Source: Gracilimonas sp017641085 (lineage in GTDB: Bacteria > Bacteroidota > Rhodothermia > Balneolales > Balneolaceae). Taken from it: a stretch of 64,000 nt of DNA. The position numbers were made by a program, and so were the translations under genes. Position 1 is the first letter of the stretch. The number at the start of each line of letters is the position of its first letter. The stretch is taken from NCBI RefSeq assembly GCF_046115515.1, contig NZ_CP175953.1; one strand, given 5' to 3'. Below are positions 43,152 through 52,250 of this stretch, piece by piece. The notes under the pieces are model-generated. The model did no database searches. It was not told where the DNA came from and saw only the letters and a list, made by a program, of their open reading frames with translations.

Positions 43152-46100
43152 ATGAGTGAAAAGAACACACATATCATGGTTCGTATTTTGAAAGTCACCG
43201 GCTGGACTCTGCTCGCACTTTTCATTCTGGGTGCAGCACTGCGTCTTTCCCTGAAAACCTCACCGGTTCACAATTTAGCCAAAAATAAAATTACCTCGCT
43301 GGCAAACCAGCAACTCAATGGCACCTTATCTATTGGAGATATCGATGGGGATTTATGGAATGATTTTATCGTAACCTCCATCACCCTACAACAAACCGAT
43401 ACCCTCGCAAGTATAGACACGCTGGGTATCCGGTATAATATTTGGTCGCTGCTGAACAGCTCATTTCAGGCTCAGCAGATCCGGGTAAATGGACTGAATG
43501 CGTCAATTATTGAAGAAGCCGACACAACCTTCAATGTTCAAAACCTGGTTAAGGAAGCCGAGCCGACTCAGCCTTCTTCAGAATCGGCATTTGGTCTTTA
43601 TCTGGAAAAAATCCTCGTAGAAAACAGTTCGGTTTTCGTGCGCTCGTCTTCCTACTTACCCGACTCTGCCCTGACTATTGAAAACCTTAACGCCTCAGCC
43701 GGCTTTTATTTAGACGAAGAGATTTCCGGTTCCCTGTCTTCTCTTTCTTTTAAGGTGAAGGAAGGGCGGCTCCCGTCAGCCATCGCTGTTGAAACAGCCG
43801 GATCCTATCAAAATCAGGAAATAACTTTAAACCGACTGGTTGTTGAAACCGGCCGATCGTTGCTTAACGCCAGTGCCTTTGCAAACCTTCAGGATTCTAC
43901 CTTTAATGCCCGGGCCGAAACCAACCCCTTCTCGCTAATAGACCTACAAGCGTATCTACAGAATGACATTCCTGCTCAGGAACTACAATTAGGCTTAAAA
44001 GTAGGAGGCAGTGCCGACTCCCTCCATATAGAAGTGACCGCAGAAGGGGAAGGCTTTGATGAATTTCTGGCCATTACTGATCTCTCGTTTTCCGGAGCCC
44101 CCACACTCAAAAAACTCGGAATAAGTGCTCAAAATATTGATGTCGGCTATTTTACCAACGATTCTGTAAAAGCATATGTCGAAGGGTTTCAGGCCACCGT
44201 TGAAGGACAGATTACACAGAACTATCAGAATATGAATGCGACCTGGGGATACACACTCAGCGGCATTCGTTATCAGGATTATGTGTTTGAAGAATTTTTT
44301 GGTAGCGGAACTATCGCAAATGAAGAACTACGTGCCAACTTTGAGTTAAGCGATGGCGAAGATAGGATTATTGCCAACCCATCTGTTCAACAACTTTTTG
44401 ATGAGCATCCTTCATGGCAAGTGCCCGTTGTTGTTTCAAACCTGGACATTGGTTGGTGGTTACAAAACCCTGAACTCAATGGGAAATTAAGCCTCAGAGG
44501 CCGGTTTGATGGGAAGGGATTTCAACCCTCGGAACAACCATGGACATTCCGGTTATATCCGAGTTCGTCTGCCAAGAGCCGACCTGCTTTTGTAAATAAA
44601 CCCGGCGAACCAAAGCGCATGATTCCTCACGTGGGTACTGATACACTTACAATCAATGGTCAGGTAATATCGGATTTCAATATTCAGGGTTCCGTCACCA
44701 AAGACTCTCTAAAAGCCGGAGGTTTTGTACAGCTGATTGATAGTAAGATTTCGTTTAACAGTGCCGTTGCGGATTATCTCGGTGAGGCGCCTTCTTATTC
44801 ATATAATGTAAACACCTTGTCGTTTAATGCTTCAGAAATTGCCGGGGTTGAGGATTTACCCACCAGTATCAATCTCAAAGCCGATGGGTTCGGCCGTTAT
44901 TTTGATCCTGATAAGATCGAACTGCAATCCAATCTACTCATTGATTCAAGCTATGTAAACGGCGCTGCTTTCGACCGCCTCAACATCATGGCCAACCTGA
45001 ACGGGAATATTCTCACTATCTCGGAAGGTGACCTTAACAGCGAGGTTATTGAAGGAACTTTTTCCGGTCGCCGTAACCTTCAGGATCAATCGGACCCGAT
45101 GAATAAGTTGGCGGTGGATATGAAGATCAAAAACCTGCAGCCTTTAGCATCCGTGCTTGGCATACAGCTACTGAGTGCGCAAGGAACCGTGACCGGAAAC
45201 ATCACCGAAAAAGAAAAACGGCTTCAGTTTGACGGCAACGTGGACTTGCAAGACTTCAAATACGACACGCTCCTTTCTGCACAATCCATTGAAGGAAACA
45301 CGCTGATAGGTATTGGCGATAATTACAGCTACGATCTGACGCTCAACTTCGGTCAGCCTGCTTACTCTGACTTTGCCCTGCAAGACATTCATTTTGAAAC
45401 CATTGGCATTGCTTCTCCCGACTCCATGAATGGTACATTTATGCTGGATATTGAAAGTGACGATGCCGGGGAAATCACCCAGTCAGGAAATTATGAAATC
45501 AATCTTGCGTCACTACGCACCCACCTGATGTGGCAGAAATTTGATTTTACAACCCCTGCCCGGGTGCTTTCTCTCCAATCTCCATTCCGGCTGACTTACC
45601 AGGATGCAACCATTCAAACCGATACCCTTCACCTGCAATCGGATGGCGGCACCTATTTAACTATGGCTATTCCCTATGCTGATTCTTTGAAACAGGAAGG
45701 CTGGATTCGCGGCCGGGACTTTGACTTTGGGGTGATACAGGAAATTATTTTTGACGAGCGTTTTGTGGATGGCATTCTTTCCGGAAATATGCGGTTCGCA
45801 AACAGTCCTCAGGATCTATCCGGTGACGGGCTCCTGACGTTCACTAATCTTGCCTATCAGGGTACCGAAGTTGATACCATGAATTTGAATTTCAGCCTGG
45901 TTGCCGAGCGGTTGAAGGCTGAACTCGGGCTAAAAATGAACGGGGAAGAAAAAGTATCAGGCCGTCTGGATGTCCCTTTTGTAGCCGCCGATCCCGCTTC
46001 TCTTGACGATTCCTTTTTTGAAGAACCGGTAAGCGGGCAGTTTGTAATAAACCCTGTTCAACTAAGTGAGTTCCAGAACCTGCTGAATGCTTTTGGTATA

Positions 46101-47687
46101 ACCGGTACCCGCGGAATACTCTCCTTCAATGGAGTTCTTTCCGGTACAGCAGGGGAACCTGACATGGAAGGAATTTTTCAACTTGCCGACCCCACGCTTT
46201 CCGGGATTAAAATTGACTCCGCCTTTGCCGAATTCCGATATCATCACCAGCAAAAAAATGTAACGGCAAATGCTGAAATCCGGGCACAAGGGCAGCAAGC
46301 GGCTTCTATCCGTTCTGAACTACCGATCTCTGTTGATTTCCGGACTTTATCCATGAATATGCCGGATGAAGATGATTCGCTTTACATCAGTATGGTTACC
46401 GATGATTTCAACTTATCGGTGTTCAACGATTTTCTGGATAAGCAGTACATGAACAAGTTGAGGGGCATGCTTAATGCTGACATCAAAATTGCCGGTACCA
46501 AGAGCACACTTACACCTGAGGGATATCTGCGGCTCGACAAAGGGGAGCTTTCCGTGCCCATAGCAGGCATTAAATTAACTCAGATTAAGTCTGAACTGGA
46601 TTTCAATGAATCCGGCCTGCGGCTAAAAGAACTAACCGCCAGAAGCGGAAGCGGCCGGTTTAATGCCAATGGGTCCATTGCCATGGAGGGTATAACCCCA
46701 ACAAACCTCAATATTGATGCTAAAGCTACTCGCTTCCGCCTGGCCAACACATCTGATTACAACCTTACCATTGACCTGGACAGCAAGTTGTCCGGCAAGC
46801 CAACACGCCCGGAAGCCTCGGGTGAATTGCGCGTTAAGAATGGATTTGTGTACCTGCAGGATTTTGGTGAAAGATCAGTAGAAACCGTAGAGCTGGAAGG
46901 GGAAGAAACCTCCTCATTCAGTGCCTACGATTCATTGTCCATTGACATGCGTTTCGTAATTGAGCGAAACTTCCTGATTCGTAACCGTCGCTACCTTGAC
47001 ATGGAAATTGCTCTAACCGGCGAATTGGATGCGCAAAAACAGGTTGAGCAGGACCTGCAACTGTTTGGGACACTGAACGCCCAGCGTGGATATGTTCGAC
47101 CTTTAGGCAAACAGTTTACCCTTGATGAAGGAACCTTCACATTCAGCGGTCCGGTTACAAATCCCGACTTGTTCATCAAAACCAGTTATGTTCCACAATC
47201 TTCCCAAAAGCAGGGCGACCCCATCATCCTATATTACATCATCGAAGGGCAAGCAGAGGATCCTGATTTCAGATTTGAAAGTACTCCTCAAATGGAACAG
47301 CAGGATATCGTTTGCTACACTCTCTTCAATAAGCCGTGTTATGCTTTAGAGTCGTGGCAGCAAGTGGTAAGTGGAAGCAGTGGTTCATCCCCTACTGATT
47401 TACTGGTAGATGTGCTGCTGGATGAATTTGAAACACTAGCTACCCAACAGCTTGGAATTGATGTGGTCCAGATTGATAACTCGGGGGCAAATGGAAACCC
47501 ATCCATTAAAACCGGCTGGTATCTGAATCGCCGAACGTTCTTCGCAATCGTGAATGAGATAAGCGGAGCAACGCCGGAAACCCTGTTTATCCTCGAATAT
47601 CTGCTCACCAAGAATCTTGACCTCATCCTTACACAGGGCGACGACAACCGGCAAGGCATCGACATCCGCTGGCAGTATGATTATTAA
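43152..47687 (+). CDS. tamB: TamB/YtfN-like translocation-assembly protein
   Basis: The 1511-residue protein has a single N-terminal anchor (about residues 11-30). Beyond it is a very long beta-taco region of repeated strands with AsmA/TamB patterns, ending with the DUF490 C-terminal domain (RGYVRPLGKQFTLDEGTFTF, then QDIVCYTLFNKPCY). TamB-like proteins bridge the inner and outer membrane and move phospholipids or outer membrane proteins. Only three bases separate it from tamA, so the pair is one unit. A DNA repeat overlaps its end region. Confidence 0.9.
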   Translation: MSEKNTHIMVRILKVTGWTLLALFILGAALRLSLKTSPVHNLAKNKITSLANQQLNGTLSIGDIDGDLWNDFIVTSITLQQTDTLASIDTLGIRYNIWSLLNSSFQAQQIRVNGLNASIIEEADTTFNVQNLVKEAEPTQPSSESAFGLYLEKILVENSSVFVRSSSYLPDSALTIENLNASAGFYLDEEISGSLSSLSFKVKEGRLPSAIAVETAGSYQNQEITLNRLVVETGRSLLNASAFANLQDSTFNARAETNPFSLIDLQAYLQNDIPAQELQLGLKVGGSADSLHIEVTAEGEGFDEFLAITDLSFSGAPTLKKLGISAQNIDVGYFTNDSVKAYVEGFQATVEGQITQNYQNMNATWGYTLSGIRYQDYVFEEFFGSGTIANEELRANFELSDGEDRIIANPSVQQLFDEHPSWQVPVVVSNLDIGWWLQNPELNGKLSLRGRFDGKGFQPSEQPWTFRLYPSSSAKSRPAFVNKPGEPKRMIPHVGTDTLTINGQVISDFNIQGSVTKDSLKAGGFVQLIDSKISFNSAVADYLGEAPSYSYNVNTLSFNASEIAGVEDLPTSINLKADGFGRYFDPDKIELQSNLLIDSSYVNGAAFDRLNIMANLNGNILTISEGDLNSEVIEGTFSGRRNLQDQSDPMNKLAVDMKIKNLQPLASVLGIQLLSAQGTVTGNITEKEKRLQFDGNVDLQDFKYDTLLSAQSIEGNTLIGIGDNYSYDLTLNFGQPAYSDFALQDIHFETIGIASPDSMNGTFMLDIESDDAGEITQSGNYEINLASLRTHLMWQKFDFTTPARVLSLQSPFRLTYQDATIQTDTLHLQSDGGTYLTMAIPYADSLKQEGWIRGRDFDFGVIQEIIFDERFVDGILSGNMRFANSPQDLSGDGLLTFTNLAYQGTEVDTMNLNFSLVAERLKAELGLKMNGEEKVSGRLDVPFVAADPASLDDSFFEEPVSGQFVINPVQLSEFQNLLNAFGITGTRGILSFNGVLSGTAGEPDMEGIFQLADPTLSGIKIDSAFAEFRYHHQQKNVTANAEIRAQGQQAASIRSELPISVDFRTLSMNMPDEDDSLYISMVTDDFNLSVFNDFLDKQYMNKLRGMLNADIKIAGTKSTLTPEGYLRLDKGELSVPIAGIKLTQIKSELDFNESGLRLKELTARSGSGRFNANGSIAMEGITPTNLNIDAKATRFRLANTSDYNLTIDLDSKLSGKPTRPEASGELRVKNGFVYLQDFGERSVETVELEGEETSSFSAYDSLSIDMRFVIERNFLIRNRRYLDMEIALTGELDAQKQVEQDLQLFGTLNAQRGYVRPLGKQFTLDEGTFTFSGPVTNPDLFIKTSYVPQSSQKQGDPIILYYIIEGQAEDPDFRFESTPQMEQQDIVCYTLFNKPCYALESWQQVVSGSSGSSPTDLLVDVLLDEFETLATQQLGIDVVQIDNSGANGNPSIKTGWYLNRRTFFAIVNEISGATPETLFILEYLLTKNLDLILTQGDDNRQGIDIRWQYDY

Positions 47688-47688
47688 G

Positions 47689-47774
47689 AAAGTGCTAATG
47701 TATTTACGTGCGAAAGTTGCAGTGTTAACACTTTCGAACTTTAACACGTCAGCACGTCAGCACATTAACACTTT
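47689..47774. repeat. GTGTTAAC-word inverted repeat
   Basis: AAAGTGCTAATGT at 47689-47701 and ACATTAACACTTT at 47762-47774 match 12 of 13 when inverted. Inside, the self-complementary GTGTTAACAC lies near the centre (47722-47731) and ACGTG/CACGT words recur. The element begins directly after the tamB stop. The zinc-ribbon gene's stop codon lies inside its right arm. Confidence 0.7.
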
Positions 47775-47932
47775 ACCTCTCCCCGGCAGCATTCTTCGGC
47801 ATTGGTCCCGCAGGCAGCACATTGTCCGTGGCCATGAACCCAGACTAACTCTGCCTCCTGCCCGCAGAATAAACACCGGCGTTTTGCTTTTTTAGGTGGT
47901 TCAGTTTGGGGTGGTGAAGTATTGTTATCCAT
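47765..47932 (-). CDS. Small zinc-ribbon protein
   Basis: The 55-residue protein has an N-terminal Pro/Lys-rich tail (SPPQTEPPKKAKRR), then a double-cysteine core: CLFC near residue 20, then CAAC near residue 41, plus His in VHGHGQ and a late CC. This is a compact zinc ribbon, probably for nucleic-acid or protein binding. Its ATG overlaps the stop of the MBL hydrolase gene by eight bases, so it is translationally coupled and likely a partner or regulator. Too short for many gene finders. The coding reading is supported by the cysteine spacing and the overlap. Confidence 0.75.
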   Translation of the reverse strand: MDNNTSPPQTEPPKKAKRRCLFCGQEAELVWVHGHGQCAACGTNAEECCRGEVKC

Positions 47933-48839
47933 TGTCTTCTGTTAATTCAGCATAAGCCACTTCTATATTCGCGCTTAGCGGAAGTCTCCAGCCCGGAGCC
48001 TTGAAATCCTCAAAACCGTCCAGCGTTTCTTTATTCATCAGTTCCTCTTTTGACATCCCGGCGTCCATTCCTTTTTGGGTATAATCTAAGAGAGCTGACA
48101 GAAAATCGCTCATTACTTCCAGGTCTTCCGCACTTCCCGTAATTCCGTAATTTGAATTGCCATGCCCGAAAATATACATCGCATCAGACGGGAGGTCATC
48201 CGCTGTTCGGCTCAGTGTGGTAATCCAGTTTGAAATGGAAGCTCCGGCTCCGCGATCAATAAAGGGATGAACACGGTTAAACATCAAGTCGCCCATGTGA
48301 GCTATATTCGCTTTCTCGAAATAAATGACTGAGTCCCCTCCGGTGTGCGCCGGGCCGTAGTGAGTCAGATGAACGGTCTCATCCCCCACATCTTCCGACC
48401 ATTTTTCTTCATAGGTGGTGTCCGGATAAACCTGAGCATCCAGTGCTTCCTGACCACGTGATTCCGCTGAAGCTTTCTGCAGATCCGGTACATTTTTATG
48501 AGCACCAATACGCTTCACTTTTCCTTTGAAGACCGGATTACCTGCTGTATGATCGCCATGATGATGCGTATTAATCAGCATATCAAAAGCTATGTCCGTC
48601 ATTTCTTCCAGTCCCGAGATGCAGGTTTGAGCCGACTCAGGAAACTGAGAATCTACAATCACCACTGCATCGTCATTTACCAGCCAGCCAATGGTTCCTC
48701 CCTGGCCAACAAAAGTCCCCACATTTCTTCGAAGGGTGGTAAACGGACTTTCCTGCACGGCCGCAAAAAATTTATGGAGTGGCAATGTAGCGGCAGCTCC
48801 CATTAAGGCTGATTTCAGCAAAAATTCCCGGCGTTTCAT
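47925..48839 (-). CDS. Secreted MBL-fold hydrolase (Tat-type signal)
   Basis: The 304-residue protein has an N-terminal twin-arginine-like signal (KRREFLLKSALMGAAATLPL), then the metallo-beta-lactamase fold with the zinc motif THHHGDHTAGN near residue 113. The later ligands are GPAHTGGDS, HMGDLMFN and FGHGN. It resembles the class of periplasmic hydrolases of unknown substrate (quinol- or hydroxyacylglutathione-like). It forms a coupled pair with the small zinc-ribbon protein. Confidence 0.88.
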   Translation of the reverse strand: MKRREFLLKSALMGAAATLPLHKFFAAVQESPFTTLRRNVGTFVGQGGTIGWLVNDDAVVIVDSQFPESAQTCISGLEEMTDIAFDMLINTHHHGDHTAGNPVFKGKVKRIGAHKNVPDLQKASAESRGQEALDAQVYPDTTYEEKWSEDVGDETVHLTHYGPAHTGGDSVIYFEKANIAHMGDLMFNRVHPFIDRGAGASISNWITTLSRTADDLPSDAMYIFGHGNSNYGITGSAEDLEVMSDFLSALLDYTQKGMDAGMSKEELMNKETLDGFEDFKAPGWRLPLSANIEVAYAELTEDNG

Positions 48840-49180
48840 AGGCTTTGATTAGGTTGAATATAGAATGATCAGTCAACGCAATATAAAAGACAAAACATTC
48901 CGTGCAAGTTTGGAGATATTGGTTCTCCAATCAGCAGCGTAATTCGTGCCAACGCAGAGCCTCAGGCACGAGGAGGCTGCAAGAAAGTATTAGAAACCTT
49001 TATTGAATGGCGATAGATCGAGCGACCGACTTTAGATGGACGATTTTTCTATACCCCTCGCTCCGACCTATCACTCGCTCTGACGCTCTGCGTCGGAGCG
49101 TACCTACAAGTCTACTCTAAACCGCAAACATCTGCTCCACCCGCCTCATCGGCGTTCCATTCCCAAGGTCGAACAGGCTT
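48840..49180. other. Intergenic region with hairpin-forming repeats
   Basis: This 341-base gap has no gene I can support. It holds a hairpin TCGTGCC/GGCACGA (48944-48950/48965-48971) and a 10-bp stem CGCTCTGACG/CGTCGGAGCG (49076-49085/49091-49100, one G-T pair) with a 5-base loop. It also has a short palindrome ATTGGTTCTCCAAT. The stems are rich in CG words, unlike the AT-rich surroundings. No T-runs follow, so these are not plain terminators. Confidence 0.55.
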
Positions 49181-49849
49181 CTAACTCATTCCGCGATAGC
49201 GGCCGGGCTTGTGATTAATGGCCAGAATGATATTCAGAGCAACCGATGCCAGTACCGAAAAAGCGAGAGCTTTCCAGTCAACCACGAAAAAGGCCGCCAG
49301 GATGATGAGGGTATCCGCCACCATTTGAAACTTACCGGCACTGATTTGAAAATATTCCTGCACATAAATGGACAGGATATTCAACCCACCCAGGCTGGCT
49401 TTATGCCTGAATAACATCAGCAAGCCACTCCCGATCAGGAAGCCGCCGAAAATAGCCGCAAACCAGGGATTAATTTCCCCGAACTCAAAGATCATTGGAA
49501 TGAATTCGGTAAGAAATGAAACTCCAAATACTGCCAAAAAAGTCTTGATGGTAAACTCCCATCCCAGCTTTTTCACAGCAAGCACATAAAAGGGCAGGTT
49601 GATCACAAAGAAAACGACTCCAAAGCTGAAGTCCGTGGTGTACTGTACTAAGAACGACACCCCCGCCGTACCACCAATCAGGAAGTTCATATGCGAAAAG
49701 ATGGCGATACCAAAAGCCGCCAACAGCGAGCCAATTACAATGCCCTGGATGTCATCAAAAACAGAGTGTTTCGGTGGTTCCGGTTGGTCGATTTCGTTTG
49801 GTTCTTGTTGTTCTCTCTTATCGTCAGTCAGTGTTTTCTCTTGGTCCAT
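49181..49849 (-). CDS. YitT family membrane protein
   Basis: The 222-residue protein has a charged N-terminal tail (about 30 residues) then five membrane helices typical of YitT/DUF161: IQGIVIGSLLAAFGIAIFSH, the family loop NFLIGGTAGVSFLVQY, and GGLNILSIYVQEYF with the closing helix FSVLASVALNIILA. Function unknown across the family. It starts directly after the stop of the GroES-like gene (no gap), so the two are co-translated. Confidence 0.88.
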   Translation of the reverse strand: MDQEKTLTDDKREQQEPNEIDQPEPPKHSVFDDIQGIVIGSLLAAFGIAIFSHMNFLIGGTAGVSFLVQYTTDFSFGVVFFVINLPFYVLAVKKLGWEFTIKTFLAVFGVSFLTEFIPMIFEFGEINPWFAAIFGGFLIGSGLLMLFRHKASLGGLNILSIYVQEYFQISAGKFQMVADTLIILAAFFVVDWKALAFSVLASVALNIILAINHKPGRYRGMS

Positions 49850-50221
49850 TTAAGTGATTTGTTCATCCCTGATGAGCAACAGGATAGCTGCGTGCGGGAC
49901 GATTAAATATTTTTCGTTTTCAAATTCAATTTCGTAGGCCTGCTTTTTCAGGAAAATGGCTAAATCTCCTTCAATAGCCTGCATGCCAATGTACTTAGTG
50001 TCGGTACTTCCCTTCCAGGTCTCCTCAATATCGGTGTTTGGGATGGGATAACCCGGGCCGGTTTTTACGATATAGCCACTTTGAATTTCCTCTTTTTCCT
50101 TTACGGAAGCCGGGAGCACAAGGCCGCTCCGGGTGTGGGTTTCCATCTCCCGCGGCTTGATGAGTACCCGGTCGCCCACAACCACAAATTTCTCAATGGA
50201 GTTCAGATATTCTTGTATCAT
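49850..50221 (-). CDS. Stand-alone GroES-like (Cpn10) protein
   Basis: The 123-residue protein has the Cpn10 barrel core: KFVVVGDRVLIKP, then RSGLVLPASVKEKEEIQSG (a mobile-loop equivalent), IVKTGPG and the C-terminal YLIVPHAAILLLI. It is longer than normal GroES (about 97) and has a different dome/loop region. No groEL lies beside it. It sits immediately before yitT. It may work with a GroEL elsewhere, or act as a distinct co-chaperone; the sequence cannot decide. Confidence 0.85.
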   Translation of the reverse strand: MIQEYLNSIEKFVVVGDRVLIKPREMETHTRSGLVLPASVKEKEEIQSGYIVKTGPGYPIPNTDIEETWKGSTDTKYIGMQAIEGDLAIFLKKQAYEIEFENEKYLIVPHAAILLLIRDEQIT

Positions 50222-50367
50222 AGCTTGCTTCGAAATTTTCTGTAAAGATACGGAATTTGATGCTTTGGTAAACCGTTTGCATACATCAATTATACCCCTG
50301 ATTATTCCTTTGAAACTTTCGAAGCTATTAACCCGATAAAGTCAGGTATAAACGAAGGACATTCTCT

Positions 50368-51204
50368 ATGAACAACAAATTATGTGTGATTACCGGAGCC
50401 AATTCCGGTATTGGATTTGAAACCACCAAAGCGCTGGCAAAAAAAGGTGCCTACATTGTGATGGTTTGCCGGAATGAAGACAAAGCCGTGGAAGCCCGGC
50501 AGCAAATCATCGACCAAACTTCAAACCCCGGAATCGATATTGTACTCTGCGATTTTGCCATCCAGTCAGAAATACGGGACGCTGCAGAGAAGATTAAAGC
50601 CGATTATGATAAAGTGGATGTGCTAATCAATAATCACGGCTTTTTGGCTTCCGACCGGGAAGAAACAGTGGACGGGCTTGAAAAGACCTTTGCAGTAAAT
50701 CACATCGGCTACTTTTTGTTTACCAACCTGCTTTTGGATCACATCAAAGCCTCTGACTATGCCCGTATAATCAGTGTGGCCTCAGAAGCCCACCGCCGCG
50801 GAGAGTTTGACCCGGAAAACCTGCAGCTTTCCGAAGCATACAAACCCATTAAGGCCTATGGAAATTCTAAGCTGTTCAATATCCTGTTCACCAAAGAACT
50901 GGCCCACCGCCTGGTTGATTCCCATGTTACGGCAAACTGCCTTCATCCCGGTGTCATAGCCTCCAATTTTGCCAACAGTGCCAGCTGGATTATGAAAACG
51001 CTCTTTACAATCGGTAAGCCGTTCATGGCCTCTTCCCGTAAAGGAGCTCAAACATCCATTTATCTTGCTGCCTCAGCGGATGTAGAGAATGTGAATGGCG
51101 CTTACTTCAAAAACAAAAAGGCAGCCACCCCCAGTAAAACCGCCCGCGATGCCGATGCAGCCCGGGAGTTGTGGAAAATGAGCGAAAAGCTATGTGGTTT
51201 ATAG
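50368..51204 (+). CDS. Short-chain dehydrogenase/reductase (SDR)
   Basis: The 278-residue classical SDR has NAD(P)-binding TGANSGIGFET at the N-terminus, the structural NNHG (variant of NNAG), the catalytic Ser in IISVASEAH, and the YxxxK motif in KAYGNSKLF. A basic residue after the first strand (CRNED) points to NADP. The closest types are retinol-dehydrogenase-like reductases of lipid or aldehyde substrates; the specific substrate is not evident. Transcribed alone. Confidence 0.9.
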   Translation: MNNKLCVITGANSGIGFETTKALAKKGAYIVMVCRNEDKAVEARQQIIDQTSNPGIDIVLCDFAIQSEIRDAAEKIKADYDKVDVLINNHGFLASDREETVDGLEKTFAVNHIGYFLFTNLLLDHIKASDYARIISVASEAHRRGEFDPENLQLSEAYKPIKAYGNSKLFNILFTKELAHRLVDSHVTANCLHPGVIASNFANSASWIMKTLFTIGKPFMASSRKGAQTSIYLAASADVENVNGAYFKNKKAATPSKTARDADAARELWKMSEKLCGL

Positions 51205-51256
51205 ATCTTTGCCATTGATTAATCGACCAACTAAAGAAAATTTTCAACCTTTTCTT

Positions 51257-51317
51257 GGAGATCGCTTCGTCGACGAACACTTCAAACCAATTCAAGCATT
51301 GGGCTCCTCGCGATGAC
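51257..51317. repeat. GAGATCGCTTCGTCG dispersed element
   Basis: GAGATCGCTTCGTCG at the left edge and GCTCCTCGCGATGAC at the right edge are the two ends of a dispersed intergenic repeat that I recognise as widespread in bacterial genomes (in a common form, GTCATTGCGAGGAG ... GAAGCAATCTC). One single unit lies here, between the SDR and the small membrane protein. Recognition is from memory, not a search. Confidence 0.6.
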
Positions 51318-51336
51318 TGCTCTTTTTATTCTCGAG

Positions 51337-51540
51337 TTATTTCAGGTTCAGCTTCGAAATTACAATGCCGGCAACCATTACAACTGCTGAGATGATAATG
51401 GGAGTGTAGTCTCCGGTACTGATGGCAACATCTGCACCAAAGGCCTCAAAAGATTCGGATTCCTGCATATACTGGTATCCAAAATAGATAATTCCTATTA
51501 ATCCACCTGCGGTTAACATGCCGCCTATAGTCTTTTTCAT
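51337..51540 (-). CDS. Small two-helix membrane protein (DUF3185-like)
   Basis: The 67-residue protein has two membrane helices: GMLTAGGLIGIIYFGYQYMQ and PIIISAVVMVAGIVISKL, joined by an acidic loop. The shape fits the DUF3185 type, whose function is not known. ATG start at 51538-51540. Confidence 0.68.
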   Translation of the reverse strand: MKKTIGGMLTAGGLIGIIYFGYQYMQESESFEAFGADVAISTGDYTPIIISAVVMVAGIVISKLNLK

Positions 51541-51650
51541 ATGTCTTTGTTTTGTTTGTATTCACCTTATTAAAGACTTTCAGCGGTATTTTGTTTCATT
51601 TATTTTGCAAAATCATTGTTAAATAATTTATTTCGTGTATCACACATATA

Positions 51651-51682
51651 AAAAAAGGCTTACCGGTTATCGGCAAGCCTTT
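51651..51682 (-). terminator. Rho-independent terminator of the copper cluster
   Basis: AAAGGCTT (51654-51661) pairs with AAGCCTTT (51675-51682), extended by CCG/CGG. On the minus strand T7 follows. It lies just past the DUF411 stop codon. Confidence 0.87.
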
Positions 51683-51703
51683 TATAATTACCTAAATGCT
51701 TTT

Positions 51704-52183
51704 TTAGTGTGATGCATATACGCTGGTGGTTCCGTCCTTTTTCAGGAGTAATACATCATAATTGTCAGCGGGACGCCCCGGCATTTCCATTCCGGGTGAT
51801 CCGGTCGGCATTCCCGGAACTGCTAAACCAATTACATCTTCCGGTTTTTCCTGAAGCAGGCGCTCCACATCTTCGCGGGGCACGTGTCCTTCCACAACAT
51901 AATCGCCAATCATCGCGGTGTGGCAGGAAGCCAATTCACGGGTAATTCCGTTTTGCTGTTTCACCTGCATGAGGACCGGAGTCGGAACTTCTTCTACAGA
52001 AAACTCCCCCTCTTCCATATGATCGCCCCACTTAGTGCAACACTGGCAGCCTTCATTTTTATACATCACCACTTCGGTTTTATCGGACAGGATGCTTTGC
52101 GGAGAATTACCCGGCCAGAATAAAAAAGCAGCAACACCTACCGTTACTAATAATCCAACAACTAAAATTTTCGTGTTATTCAT
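51704..52183 (-). CDS. DUF411 metal-binding protein
   Basis: The product has about 159 residues with one N-terminal membrane anchor (VVGLLVTVGVAAFLFW), followed by the DUF411 core: EVVMYKNEGCQCCTKWGDHM with a CxCC metal site, SCHTAMIGDYVVEGHVP, and AVPGMPTGSPGMEM. DUF411 proteins are linked to copper handling in the periplasm. It follows copA by about 70 bases on the same strand and closes the cluster with a terminator. The start at 52183 is used (MNNTKIL); an upstream ATG adds 17 unlike residues. Confidence 0.88.
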   Translation of the reverse strand: MNNTKILVVGLLVTVGVAAFLFWPGNSPQSILSDKTEVVMYKNEGCQCCTKWGDHMEEGEFSVEEVPTPVLMQVKQQNGITRELASCHTAMIGDYVVEGHVPREDVERLLQEKPEDVIGLAVPGMPTGSPGMEMPGRPADNYDVLLLKKDGTTSVYASH

Positions 52184-52250
52184 ATTCTTCGTTTGTTTAA
52201 AATGATTTGCGACAAGATAACTTTCCTGAAGCAATTTTGTTTTACCGGAT

